Positions 44,235 to 53,021 of a stretch of 64,000 bases of DNA are shown here, in pieces. This DNA is from Thalassospira profundimaris (lineage in GTDB: Bacteria; Pseudomonadota; Alphaproteobacteria; Rhodospirillales; Thalassospiraceae). The stretch lies in NCBI RefSeq assembly GCF_003326755.1, contig NZ_JPWH01000007.1, forward strand, positions 124,001 through 188,000, read 5' to 3'. How positions within the stretch are numbered: position 1 is the stretch's first letter; every line of letters begins with the position of its first letter. The position numbers and the translations under genes are program-made. The notes beneath the pieces are model-generated. The model saw only the letters and a program-made list of their open reading frames with translations, ran no database searches and had not been told where the DNA came from.

Positions 44235-45155
44235 CTAGCTATAGCGAATTTTCGGGTTGATCAGCCCGTAAAGGACATCAACCAAAAGATTGATCAGCAG
44301 AAATTCAAGCGAGAAGATCATGATCTCGGCCTGAACAACGGTGTAGTCACGGAAACGGATCGCATCGAGCAAAAGTGCGCCCATGCCCGGCCAGCGAAAC
44401 ACCTGTTCGATCACAATGGAGCCCCCCAGCAAAAAGCCGAACTGAAGGCCCGCCATGGTGACAACAGGGATCAGGGCATTGCGCAGGGCATGTTTCCAGA
44501 TCACGATCTTTTCCTTCAGGCCCTTGGCCCGTGCGGTGCGAATGTAGTCTTCGCGCACCACCTCGATCACGGCGGACCGGGTAAAGCGGGCCATAATGGC
44601 CGCCACACCCGCCCCCAGGGTCAGCGACGGCAGGACAAGGTCCGAAGGACTGTCAAAGCCGCTGGTGCCAAACCAGCCCAACTGGACCGAGAAAAACTGC
44701 ATTAAAAGCAGCCCCAGCCAGAAAGGCGGCATGGAAATACCCGAAACAGCCGCGAACATGCCAGCATGGTCGCCAATGCTGCCCCGTTTGACAGCCGAAA
44801 TCACACCCGAGAGCAGGCCAAACAGAACCGACCATCCCAAAGAACACAGGGCCAGCCATACTGTGGGCATAAAGGCCCGGCCAATCATGGTGGTGACGGG
44901 CTCGTGTGTGCGCAAAGAGGTGCCGAGATTTCCGCTCAGGATATTGCCAATGAATTTAATGTACTGCTGGTATAAAGGCGCATCCAGATTAAGCGTTCGA
45001 CGAACGGTCTCCACTTCTTCCAACGTGGCAGTATCGCCCGCCAGCACACGGGCCGGGTCGCCCGGCAGTGCGTGAACAAACAGAAAAACAAATATCGAAA
45101 TCAGAAACAGAACCGGGATTAGCGCAAAAAGCCGTCGCAGAAAATATTGAACCAT
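44235..45155 (-). CDS. Peptide ABC importer, permease DppB type
   Basis: 306 residues, six membrane segments. It shows the DppB N-terminus LRRLFALIPVLFLISIFVFL, GDPARVLAGDTAT and the coupling loop IRTARAKGLKEKIVIWKHAL. Partner of the adjacent DppC-type permease. Confidence 0.93.
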   Translation of the reverse strand: MVQYFLRRLFALIPVLFLISIFVFLFVHALPGDPARVLAGDTATLEEVETVRRTLNLDAPLYQQYIKFIGNILSGNLGTSLRTHEPVTTMIGRAFMPTVWLALCSLGWSVLFGLLSGVISAVKRGSIGDHAGMFAAVSGISMPPFWLGLLLMQFFSVQLGWFGTSGFDSPSDLVLPSLTLGAGVAAIMARFTRSAVIEVVREDYIRTARAKGLKEKIVIWKHALRNALIPVVTMAGLQFGFLLGGSIVIEQVFRWPGMGALLLDAIRFRDYTVVQAEIMIFSLEFLLINLLVDVLYGLINPKIRYS

Positions 45156-45175
45156 TTGGTGCTCTTGGTGTCGGC

Positions 45176-45207
45176 GGCCCGGTAATATCGGGTGATATTA
45201 CCGGGCC
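45176..45207 (-). other. Perfect 14-bp stem-loop after the peptide-binding protein gene
   Basis: GGCCCGGTAATATC (45176-45189), loop GGGT, GATATTACCGGGCC (45194-45207). It lies in the gap between the binding-protein and first permease genes and has no long U run, so 3'-end protection is more likely than full termination. Confidence 0.85.
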
Positions 45208-45224
45208 GGAAGTTTCAGGCGGGC

Positions 45225-46769
45225 TTATTCTTCAAACGCGGCGTGGGCATATTGCATGGTGCCATCGGGCATCGGGAATGCACCGGTCAGGCCTTTTTTA
45301 CGGCCTGCAAGGGCATTTTCGATAGCCAGCCAGACAACCGGCTTGTCTTTCCAGATCTGTTTCTGGGCGATGTCATATGCTTCGGCACGTTTTGCCGGAT
45401 CAGCGCTTTCAAGGGCATCATTAATGGCCTTGTCCACAACCGGGTTGGAATAAAACGCTTCGTTATACATGTTCGGGATCCAGCCTTCGGTCGAATAGAC
45501 CGGGCGCAGATGCCAGTCGGCATCACCGGTCGAGGGCGACCAGCCACCAATCACCGTATCAAATTCGGCGTTTTCCGGCGTTACGTTGGAACCAAACAGC
45601 TTTTCAGCACGGGTTGCGCCTTCCAGCGGAACGATATCAACCTTCACATTGATCTGCGAAAGCTGCTGTTTGATGAACTGCAACATGCGTACTTCGGTCG
45701 AGTTGTTACGCGCCCAAAGATTGATCGAGAAACCATCGCCATAACCGGCTTCTTTCATCAGTTCCTTGGCCTTGGCAACATCAGTGGTCAGGGCCGGGGT
45801 CTGGGTGGCATGGAACTGGGTTGCCGGGGCAATCGGTGAATCCGGCACAATGGCATGGCCGCCATAAACCACCTGGGTGAAGGCTTTTTTGTCAATCGCC
45901 AGGTTAAAGGCTTCGCGAACGCGAATATCCTTGAATTCCTTGCGCATCATGTTCATCGCCATAACCCAGACCGAAATGCCCGGTTTTTCCAGCACTTCGT
46001 ATTTGTCGGATTCACTGACACGCTTCATCAATTCGGCCGGCAGGATCGGCACGAACTGAACTTCGTCCGACATCAGCATGGAAACACGGGTTCCGTTTTC
46101 CGCGACCGGATAGAACGTAACCTTGTCAACCTTCGGCCATTCGGAATCCCAATAGTTTTCGTTCTTGACGACAACCATTTTTTCGCCCGGAACCCATTCC
46201 TGGAATTTGAACGGGCCGGTACCAACCGGATGCTTGGCAATGTCTTTGCCATATTTCTTGATCGCAGCCGGGCTTTCCATCACGACCGACGGATGGGCCA
46301 GCGTGTTGATCATGGCGCCAAACGGTTTGCTCAGATGAATGACAACGGTGTATTCATCCGGCGTTTCAACCGATTCAACCAGTTTGAACAGGCTGTGTTT
46401 TTTCAGATTCAGGCTGGCATCGGCCAGGCGGTCCAGGTTGAATTTGACGGCTTCGGCGTTGAAATCGGTGCCATCCTGAAACTTCACACCCTTGCGCAGA
46501 TGCAGGGTAAAGGTTTTGGCATCGTCACTGCCTTCCCAACTGGTTGCCAACTGCGGGACCAGCTTCATGTCGCCGTCAAATGCGATCAGGCGTTCGTAAA
46601 TGCCGTTCGCGACAGAATAATCGACATTGTAGTTGGAATCCTGCGGGTTCAGACCCTGGATGATCTGGTTCAGCGCGATGGAAAGGTCGGCTGCCTGGGC
46701 GGCGTGCACGGTGCCAAAGGCCCCGGCAAGCATGGTTGCGCCAAGAACCGCATTTTTCAGATGTTTCAT
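45225..46769 (-). CDS. Peptide ABC importer, periplasmic binding protein
   Basis: 514 residues, SBP_bac_5 family (DppA/GsiB type). Signal peptide MKHLKNAVLGATMLAGAFGTVHAAQA. The family signature covers VPQLATSWEGSDDAKTFTLHLRKGVKFQDGTDFNAEAV (in overlapping parts near residue 70-105), and VREAFNLAIDKKAF. Ligand class is peptides by family and neighbourhood; the nearby peptidases suggest D-, beta- or iso-linked peptides. Confidence 0.92.
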   Translation of the reverse strand: MKHLKNAVLGATMLAGAFGTVHAAQAADLSIALNQIIQGLNPQDSNYNVDYSVANGIYERLIAFDGDMKLVPQLATSWEGSDDAKTFTLHLRKGVKFQDGTDFNAEAVKFNLDRLADASLNLKKHSLFKLVESVETPDEYTVVIHLSKPFGAMINTLAHPSVVMESPAAIKKYGKDIAKHPVGTGPFKFQEWVPGEKMVVVKNENYWDSEWPKVDKVTFYPVAENGTRVSMLMSDEVQFVPILPAELMKRVSESDKYEVLEKPGISVWVMAMNMMRKEFKDIRVREAFNLAIDKKAFTQVVYGGHAIVPDSPIAPATQFHATQTPALTTDVAKAKELMKEAGYGDGFSINLWARNNSTEVRMLQFIKQQLSQINVKVDIVPLEGATRAEKLFGSNVTPENAEFDTVIGGWSPSTGDADWHLRPVYSTEGWIPNMYNEAFYSNPVVDKAINDALESADPAKRAEAYDIAQKQIWKDKPVVWLAIENALAGRKKGLTGAFPMPDGTMQYAHAAFEE

Positions 46770-46835
46770 GTGGTAATGCCTCTTTGCTGATCTGAGTGTT
46801 TGTTTATTGTTGTTGGATGTTGAAGGACTGGACGT

Positions 46836-48665
46836 TCATTCCGCTGCGACGAAATGTCCCTGCGAGATTTCCTGCAAGGCAAGCCTGGCAGGAGGATTGT
46901 GAATGGAGCGGATCGGACTGGGCACTTCGCCGGTAATGAGCGGGCGGTTTTCAATCCGAAAGGCCGGGTCGGGAATGGGGGCGGCATCCATCAGGCGACG
47001 GGTATAGGCATGGCCGGGATGTTCAAACACATTGCGCCGCGGGCCTGTTTCAACAATTTGCCCCAGATACATCACCGCAATGCGATGGCTGACCCGTTCC
47101 ACCACGGCCATGTCGTGCGAAATAAACAGCCAGGCCAGGCCAAATTTCTGCTGCAAATCCATCATCAGGTTAACCACCTGCGCCTGCACCGAAACGTCCA
47201 GGGCCGAGACGGCCTCGTCCGCAATGATCATTTTGGGGTTGGTACCCAGGGCACGCGCAATTGCAATACGCTGGCGCTGCCCGCCAGAAAAGGCATGCGG
47301 ATAGCGTTTGGCGTGGTCGGCAGAAAGACCGACCTGTTCCAGCAGCCATACCGCGCGATCCATTGCCGATTTCGGCGTTTCAAGTTTGTGAATCAGCATC
47401 GGTTCACAAATTGAATACCCCACCGTCAGGCGCGGATTAAGCGAGGCATACGGATCCTGGAAGACAAACTGGATCTGGCGGCGCAGCTTTTGCAAATCCG
47501 TATTGGACATGGATGACATGTCCTGGCCGTCAAACATCAAACGGGATGAGCGCGACTGCACCAGTTTCAGGATGGATCGACCCGTGGTGGATTTACCACA
47601 ACCGGACTCGCCCACAAGACCCAGCGTTTCACCGGGCCAAATATCAAGATCAATGCCCTCAACAGCATGGACACGCTTGGTGGTTTTGCTCAGCAATCCT
47701 TCCTTGATGTCGAAATGCGTGGTTAATTCACGCACCGACAAAAGCGGCGGCTTTGAATAATCAATTATGCTTGCCGGGGTGGTTTCCTCCACCGCTTCCT
47801 TGCCCGGAATGACAAACCGTTTGGGCAGATCACTGCCCTTCATGGAGCCCAGGCGCGGCACAGCCTGCAACAGGGCCTTGGTATAGGGATGCTGCGGATT
47901 GGCAAAAACATCCTTGACCTTGCCTTCCTCGACCTTTTCGCCGTGATACATCACCACCACGCGATCGGCGATTTCGGAAACAACGCCCATATCGTGGGTG
48001 ATAAACAGCACCGACATGCTGTTTTCAACCTGCAAATCGTGAATAAGCCGCAAAATCTGTGCCTGAATGGTCACGTCAAGCGCCGTTGTCGGTTCATCGG
48101 CGATCAGCAATTGCGGGCGACACGAAAGGGCCATTGCAATCATGACACGCTGACGCATCCCGCCCGAAAGATGGTGCGGATAGCGTTTCATGACATTGCT
48201 GGCATCGGGGATACGGACCTTTTCCAGAACCTCGATGGCGATCCTGGTGGCTTCCTTGCGCGATTTTTTCTGGTGGGTGGCAATTGCCTCGATCAACTGT
48301 TCGCCAATGGTGAATACCGGGTTAAGCGACGTCATCGGCTCCTGAAAGATCATCGAGATTTCATCGCCCCGCAGGGTGCGGGCGTTCTCGTCATCAAGTT
48401 TGCAAATATCAACGGTTTTGCCGTTTCGCAGTTGCAAATTGATCGATCCATCGGTGATCTTGCCGTTACCAAATTCGATCAGGCGCATCAGCGACAGCGC
48501 GGTAACGGATTTTCCCGACCCGGACTCACCGACAATGGCGACGGTTTCGCCTTTGTAAACGTCAATATCCAAACCCTTAACGGCAGTGACAGGTGCGTTT
48601 TCATTGCCAAAGGCAACAGTCAGGTTGCGGACGGATAACAGTGTCGGGCGCGTTTGTTCAGCCAT
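46836..48665 (-). CDS. Peptide ABC importer, fused duplicate ATPase (GsiA/DppDF type)
   Basis: 609 residues with two complete OppD/OppF-like domains. Domain 1: [41 protein letters not shown]. Domain 2 (from about residue 310): [43 protein letters not shown]-terminal oligopeptide-binding extensions (PHPYTKALLQAVP and HAYTRRLMDAAP) follow each. It is the first gene of the leftward operon, so order is ATPase, binding protein, two permeases, peptidase, the same as gsiABCD in E. coli, whose neighbour is also iaaA. Confidence 0.93.
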   Translation of the reverse strand: MAEQTRPTLLSVRNLTVAFGNENAPVTAVKGLDIDVYKGETVAIVGESGSGKSVTALSLMRLIEFGNGKITDGSINLQLRNGKTVDICKLDDENARTLRGDEISMIFQEPMTSLNPVFTIGEQLIEAIATHQKKSRKEATRIAIEVLEKVRIPDASNVMKRYPHHLSGGMRQRVMIAMALSCRPQLLIADEPTTALDVTIQAQILRLIHDLQVENSMSVLFITHDMGVVSEIADRVVVMYHGEKVEEGKVKDVFANPQHPYTKALLQAVPRLGSMKGSDLPKRFVIPGKEAVEETTPASIIDYSKPPLLSVRELTTHFDIKEGLLSKTTKRVHAVEGIDLDIWPGETLGLVGESGCGKSTTGRSILKLVQSRSSRLMFDGQDMSSMSNTDLQKLRRQIQFVFQDPYASLNPRLTVGYSICEPMLIHKLETPKSAMDRAVWLLEQVGLSADHAKRYPHAFSGGQRQRIAIARALGTNPKMIIADEAVSALDVSVQAQVVNLMMDLQQKFGLAWLFISHDMAVVERVSHRIAVMYLGQIVETGPRRNVFEHPGHAYTRRLMDAAPIPDPAFRIENRPLITGEVPSPIRSIHNPPARLALQEISQGHFVAAE

Positions 48666-49011
48666 TCAATATTCCCTGAAACTCGGTCACGGTATCGGTT
48701 GCCGTAAGGTTTTTTGTTTGTGCTGTGACGTTAACCATCGATGATCGCTTCTGCCAAAGCTGTTTTGGCAACATCTATGCCGATTTTGCATAGTTTTTCG
48801 TAATGGCCTGTTTTTGCAGGTGCGAAAGGGCCTTGGCGCAAACTTTGATGATGGTTCATTTTTATCAAATCGGGCTTTTGAAACGCCTGAAACTCTATGC
48901 CGTGAGGGTATGAGACCCCCAAAGCGCGCCAAAACCCGGCCTTGTCAGGTCCCCCGGCTGCCATAAAATGCCCGCATTCAAATTTTCCGTTTTTCAACCC
49001 GGAGCCTTCAT
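48666..49011. promoter_or_regulatory. Divergent promoter region with a perfect 19-bp palindrome
   Basis: 346 bases between the peptide-importer operon and the isoaspartyl peptidase gene. TGCCAAA (48752-48758), GCTGT, TTTGGCA (48764-48770) is a perfect two-fold site, a candidate operator for a LysR- or other dimeric regulator. No coding frame is convincing. Confidence 0.6.
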
Positions 49012-49956
49012 ATGACCCATCGCTTTTCACTGGCCGTTCATGGCGGTGCAGGGACGATTTTGCGCAGCAAAATGACCGCCGAAAAAGAAGCCGCCTATCA
49101 TGCCGGTTTGAAAACGGCATTGCAGGCCGGATATGCGGTGCTGGAAAAAGGCGGATCAGCGGTTGATGCCGTGGTGGAGGCCGTTTGTGCCCTGGAAGAC
49201 AACCCGTTATTCAATGCCGGACGCGGGGCGGTTTTTACAAGCGATGGCAAGCATGAAATGGATGCTGCCGTCATGGAAGGCACACAGCGCAATGTTGGTG
49301 CCATTGCCGGTATTTGTGGCCCGCGCAATCCTGTTCGGCTGGCGCGCGAGGTGCTGGATCATTCCGACCATGTGTTCTTTGGTGCGGATGCCGCGCTGGC
49401 AATTGCACAAAAAGCGGGGTTGCCATTTGAGGACGCCGATTATTTTCACACCGATGCCCGCTGGAATGCCTTGCAGGAAACGTTGAAGTTACGCGCCCAG
49501 GGCCTGGAAAGCGACGACCCCGCCCGGCGTCATGGCACGGTTGGCGCAGTTGCGCGCGATGTCAACGGGCAGGTGGCTGCCGCGACCTCGACCGGGGGTA
49601 TGACGGCCAAGGCCCCGGGCCGGATTGGTGACACACCGGTGATTGGCGCGGGCACATTTGCCGATAATGCCACCTGTGCGGTGTCGGCCACCGGGCATGG
49701 CGAGGTTTTTATTCGCTATTGTGCGGCCCATGAAATTGCGGCCCGCATGCGCCATGCAGGGCAAAGCCTGGCCGATGCGGCCAACCATGTGGTGATGGAA
49801 GACCTGGGCAAAAATGACGGTTCTGGCGGGTTGATTGCCGTGGATGGCGCGGGCAATGTTGTCATGCCGATGAACAGCGAAGGCATGTATCGTGGCGTTG
49901 TCACCCAGGATGGCCGGTTCGAGACCTATATCTATAGCGATGAAACGCCCGCCTAA
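49012..49956 (+). CDS. iaaA: Isoaspartyl peptidase / L-asparaginase (plant type)
   Basis: 314 residues, Ntn-hydrolase family T2. Self-cleavage is predicted before Thr176 in RRHGTVGAVARD, giving alpha and beta chains; ATSTGGMTAKAPGRIGD and CAVSATGHGE are the substrate and glycine-loop regions. It hydrolyses beta-aspartyl (isoaspartyl) dipeptides and asparagine. GGAG precedes ATG 49012. Linkage of iaaA with a Gsi-type importer is also found in E. coli, which supports a shared role in using damaged or unusual peptides. Confidence 0.94.
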   Translation: MTHRFSLAVHGGAGTILRSKMTAEKEAAYHAGLKTALQAGYAVLEKGGSAVDAVVEAVCALEDNPLFNAGRGAVFTSDGKHEMDAAVMEGTQRNVGAIAGICGPRNPVRLAREVLDHSDHVFFGADAALAIAQKAGLPFEDADYFHTDARWNALQETLKLRAQGLESDDPARRHGTVGAVARDVNGQVAAATSTGGMTAKAPGRIGDTPVIGAGTFADNATCAVSATGHGEVFIRYCAAHEIAARMRHAGQSLADAANHVVMEDLGKNDGSGGLIAVDGAGNVVMPMNSEGMYRGVVTQDGRFETYIYSDETPA

Positions 49957-49972
49957 GCTGCGTGGGGTTATG

Positions 49973-50005
49973 CCTGGCCCGTCCCTGTTTTTGCGACGGG
50001 TCAGG
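49973..50005. terminator. Bidirectional terminator, iaaA / LysR junction
   Basis: CCTGGCCCGTC (49973-49983) and GACGGGTCAGG (49995-50005) form a near-perfect stem with a T-rich loop; the right arm overlaps the last codon and stop of the LysR gene. Confidence 0.75.
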
Positions 50006-50900
50006 TAATATCGGCCAGCGCATCCCATAATTTGCGGGTAATGGACCGTTTGGTATCCGCCTTGCGGTAAATTTGAATGTCCAGGGCATGGCGCCAGCTT
50101 GCGGCATCAATTTCAACCAGTTCGCCGCGCGCAAGTTCCGTTTTGGCGCAGCTTTCGGGCACCAGTGTCAGGGCGCCAAATTCAATCGCCATGCGTTTGA
50201 CAAATTCCGAAGTCGGGCTTTCGCTGATGCGTTTGATTTTTTTGCGTACGATCGGGTTTTGGCTGAAAATCATGCCCTCGATTTCAGCAAAATAGCCATT
50301 TTTTGAATAGCCGACATACGGAATTTCTCCGTCTGTATCAGGATGGATAACAGCGTTACCCTGATCATCGGCCGGGGCGACCAGGATCATGTTTTCGCTG
50401 GCAAGTGTCATGGCGCGAAACTGGGTGGTGTCAAACAGAACCGGGGCCTTCGGGCTGCAATATTGCAACACAAAATCAATGTCGCCATCGGCCAGATGGC
50501 GCACCATGTCATGAAAATTTTCCGTCATGATATGGCTGGTAAACGGGCCAATCGCCTGCTGCACCTGTTTTAACCAGTTTGGAATGAAACTGATGCTGAG
50601 CGTGCTGGCCGCCGCAATCCGGATATCCGGGCGGCCGGAATGCTGGATTTGATGAAACTGGGCACGGTCATGGTAAATATCGTGCAGAACATTTTCAGCC
50701 GTATCGCGAAACAGGCGGCCTTCTTCCGTCAGGGTAATGGGGTAGGTGCGCCGATCAATCAAATCGGTGCCAATCCAGTTTTCCAGGGCACGAATGCGGC
50801 GGCTAAAGGCCGGTTGTGTGACATTGCGTTCCTCGGACGAACGCGAAAAATTGCGTGTCCGGGCCAGTGAGACAAAATCCTCTAGCCATTTTATTTCCAT
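50001..50900 (-). CDS. LysR-family regulator
   Basis: 299 residues. The N-terminal LysR helix-turn-helix (MEIKWLEDFVSLARTRNFSR, VTQPAFSRRIRALENWIG) is followed by a two-lobed sensing domain beginning RPDIRIAAASTLSISFIP. The pattern resembles the HypT/YjiE branch, but that is weak. The start at ATG 50900 is the canonical LysR beginning; the upstream 16 codons are unlikely. It converges on iaaA and diverges from the DUF1537 kinase gene, so it could serve either cluster. Confidence 0.88.
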   Translation of the reverse strand: MEIKWLEDFVSLARTRNFSRSSEERNVTQPAFSRRIRALENWIGTDLIDRRTYPITLTEEGRLFRDTAENVLHDIYHDRAQFHQIQHSGRPDIRIAAASTLSISFIPNWLKQVQQAIGPFTSHIMTENFHDMVRHLADGDIDFVLQYCSPKAPVLFDTTQFRAMTLASENMILVAPADDQGNAVIHPDTDGEIPYVGYSKNGYFAEIEGMIFSQNPIVRKKIKRISESPTSEFVKRMAIEFGALTLVPESCAKTELARGELVEIDAASWRHALDIQIYRKADTKRSITRKLWDALADIT

Positions 50901-51061
50901 GTTACAAGCCCTTGATCTGACGGTCACAGGCGTGTTGTAGCACTGCATTATGGAATAATGCGATCATATTTGTAATTTCACGTCGGCAATACGGGCTTTT
51001 GCCCAATCCCTGATATCCCTGCCAGCTTGCCAATGGGAACGCCCACACGACAGTTTGGTGA

Positions 51062-51186
51062 AGTTTCCTGTATGGAGACCACCTGACAGGAAACTCAATA
51101 TTTGTAAAATTGATTTAGGCATTTATTCTCTAATCGTTTATCAATATGAATTAATGCGCTAAGATAATTTGGTAATTTGTAAAATT
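51062..51186. promoter_or_regulatory. Inverted and direct repeats ahead of the acid-sugar kinase gene
   Basis: In the 293-bp LysR/kinase gap, AGTTTCCTG (51062-51070) mirrors CAGGAAACT (51087-51095). TTTGTAAAATT occurs twice (51101-51111 and 51176-51186), the second copy ending seven bases before the kinase ATG; TTTGTAA occurs again at 50969-50975. These are candidate binding sites for the LysR or GntR protein. Confidence 0.5.
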
Positions 51187-51193
51187 CGGGAGC

Positions 51194-52297
51194 ATGCCCT
51201 TGAGGCATCCTAAACTGTTAATTATTGCGGACGATCTGACAGGTGCGCTGGATGCGGCGTCTCCTTTTGCAATGCAGGGTTTGCGGGTGCAGGTGGCATT
51301 GCGTCCCGATGCGCTGGACCAGGTTTTAACGCAAGGGGCGGATATTGTTTCGGTATCAACGGCCAGTCGTGAATTACCGGCATCGGATGCCCGGGGTATT
51401 ATCCGGAGGGTGCTGTCCGCGGTGCCGCCCGAAACAATGGTGTTCAAAAAGATAGACAGCCGGTTAAAAGGAAATATTGCAGCGGAATTATCCGTATTTG
51501 ATTTTCAGCGCGCACTGGTCATTCCTGCAATTCCCGCTTTTGAACGCAATGTTAAAAACGGCGCGGTTGTTGGCTTTGGTGTTGACGCGCCAATCGATAT
51601 TGCCGCGCAATTGGGCGACCTGGCCAAACGCTGTTTATTTCCCGATATATCCAGTGACGACGAAATAGACAGTATTTTTGCGAGAAATCATGGCGCAGAT
51701 TTGTTTGTTGGGGCCCGTGGTTTGGCTGTTGCACTGGCACGGAAAATGGCCCGTCAGCGGCATGGCGATGAACAATTGCCGCAGTTTGTTGAACCGGTTA
51801 CGCGCATGACATTTATCGTCGGATCACGCGATCCGATTACAAATGCACAGGTATTGGAACTTTGCGCGCATCGTCAGGATATTGCTTATATGGCGGCAAT
51901 CGATGGTGTTATCACCTCGCAGGGGGAAACGGCGTTTCCGGCTTGGGCACCTCCAATGACCGAGCCCGCCGCAATGCGGTTGCGGTTAATACAGTCTTTG
52001 GCATCGGAAAGCGCATCGAAAACCGCGCTGGACGCGGTCCGGGATATCGCGCGACATATTGCAAAGGACATTAGCTGCCAGAATGACGGGGCCCTGTTCC
52101 TGACCGGGGGTGCCACGGCCGAGGCCGTGCTGGGTGAAATGGGAATTGCACAATTTGAATTGCTTGGTGATGTGATTGACGGGGTGCCTTTGGCACGTTG
52201 TGAAAATGTGTTGATTATCACCAAATCTGGTGGTTTTGGTGCGCCTGATGCGTTACGGCAGATTGCTGCGAGGATGCTGGGGCAAAGGGAAGGATAA
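51194..52297 (+). CDS. Four-carbon acid-sugar kinase (DUF1537; DtnK/OtnK family)
   Basis: 367 residues. The N-terminal sugar-acid domain starts with LLIIADDLTGALDAASPFA, whose Asp residues and TGA are the family mark; KKIDSRLKGNIAAEL follows near residue 90. The C-terminal nucleotide domain has LTGGATAEAVLGEMG and KSGGFGAPDALRQIA. Characterised members phosphorylate D-threonate, L-threonate or erythronate at O4, and PdxA2 then oxidises the product. A pdxA2 gene is 3 kb away, so D-threonate or a relative is the likely substrate. It is shorter than the usual ~420 residues, mostly in the middle. No clear GGAGG; weak GGGAG lies just upstream. Confidence 0.85.
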   Translation: MPLRHPKLLIIADDLTGALDAASPFAMQGLRVQVALRPDALDQVLTQGADIVSVSTASRELPASDARGIIRRVLSAVPPETMVFKKIDSRLKGNIAAELSVFDFQRALVIPAIPAFERNVKNGAVVGFGVDAPIDIAAQLGDLAKRCLFPDISSDDEIDSIFARNHGADLFVGARGLAVALARKMARQRHGDEQLPQFVEPVTRMTFIVGSRDPITNAQVLELCAHRQDIAYMAAIDGVITSQGETAFPAWAPPMTEPAAMRLRLIQSLASESASKTALDAVRDIARHIAKDISCQNDGALFLTGGATAEAVLGEMGIAQFELLGDVIDGVPLARCENVLIITKSGGFGAPDALRQIAARMLGQREG

Positions 52298-52298
52298 A

Positions 52299-53021
52299 AT
52301 GCCAAAAGGAGCACAGAAAGTCGCGCCGCGCAAAAGCCTGGGGGACCTTGTTTTCGAGCGATTGCAAAGAGCGATCAAATCGGGTGCCTATGGGGCGGAC
52401 GAGAGATTGCCGACAGAATATGATCTGGCATCGGAATTTGAGGTGTCACGACCGATTGTTCGCGAGGCATTGCAGCGTCTGCGCGAGCAGGGGCTGGTAT
52501 ATTCCCGGCAGGGTGCGGGTACCTTTGTGCGCAGTTCTGGCGTGAAGGAGCCGTTGGGCTTTGGTCAGCTAGAAAATATTGCGGATTTGCAAAATTGTTA
52601 CGAATTTCGTCTGACGATGGAACCGGCCGCCGCCGCCGCCGCTGCAACGCGATATGACGAATTTTCTTTGCAGCATATTGCCGATGCGCTGGATTTGATG
52701 CGTGATGCGACAACGCGGCGCCGACATCGCGAGGATGCGGATTTCAGCTTTCATCTGGCAATTGCCCGGGCGTCGGGCAATCATTATTTTTCGACGGCGA
52801 TGGAGGCCCTGAAAGACCATATTGCCGTGGGCATGCAGTTTCACGGTTTGTCACTGAAAATGACACAGGGTGGATTGCGTCATGTATTTGATGAGCACAA
52901 GGCGATATTTGAGGCCATCCGCGACCGTAAACCCGATATCGCGCGTGATTTGATGTTTCAGCATTTAAGCGGGTCGCGCGACCGTCTGTTTGTTGGCCGC
53001 GCGACAGCCCGCAATGCCTAA
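52299..53021 (+). CDS. GntR-family (FadR/FCD) regulator
   Basis: 240 residues. Winged helix at about 15-85 (GDLVFERLQRAIKSGAYGAD, FEVSRPIVREALQRLREQGL) and an FCD domain with DADFSFHLAIARASGNHYF and DEHKAIFEAIRDRKPDIA. Start at ATG 52299, one base after the kinase stop with GGGAAGGAT ahead; so it is translated with the kinase. It meets the Fe-ADH gene tail to tail with a 4-base overlap. Likely controls the sugar-acid operon and the importer beyond it. The TTGTCA-rich divergent region at 57217-57408 is a candidate target. Confidence 0.88.
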   Translation: MPKGAQKVAPRKSLGDLVFERLQRAIKSGAYGADERLPTEYDLASEFEVSRPIVREALQRLREQGLVYSRQGAGTFVRSSGVKEPLGFGQLENIADLQNCYEFRLTMEPAAAAAAATRYDEFSLQHIADALDLMRDATTRRRHREDADFSFHLAIARASGNHYFSTAMEALKDHIAVGMQFHGLSLKMTQGGLRHVFDEHKAIFEAIRDRKPDIARDLMFQHLSGSRDRLFVGRATARNA

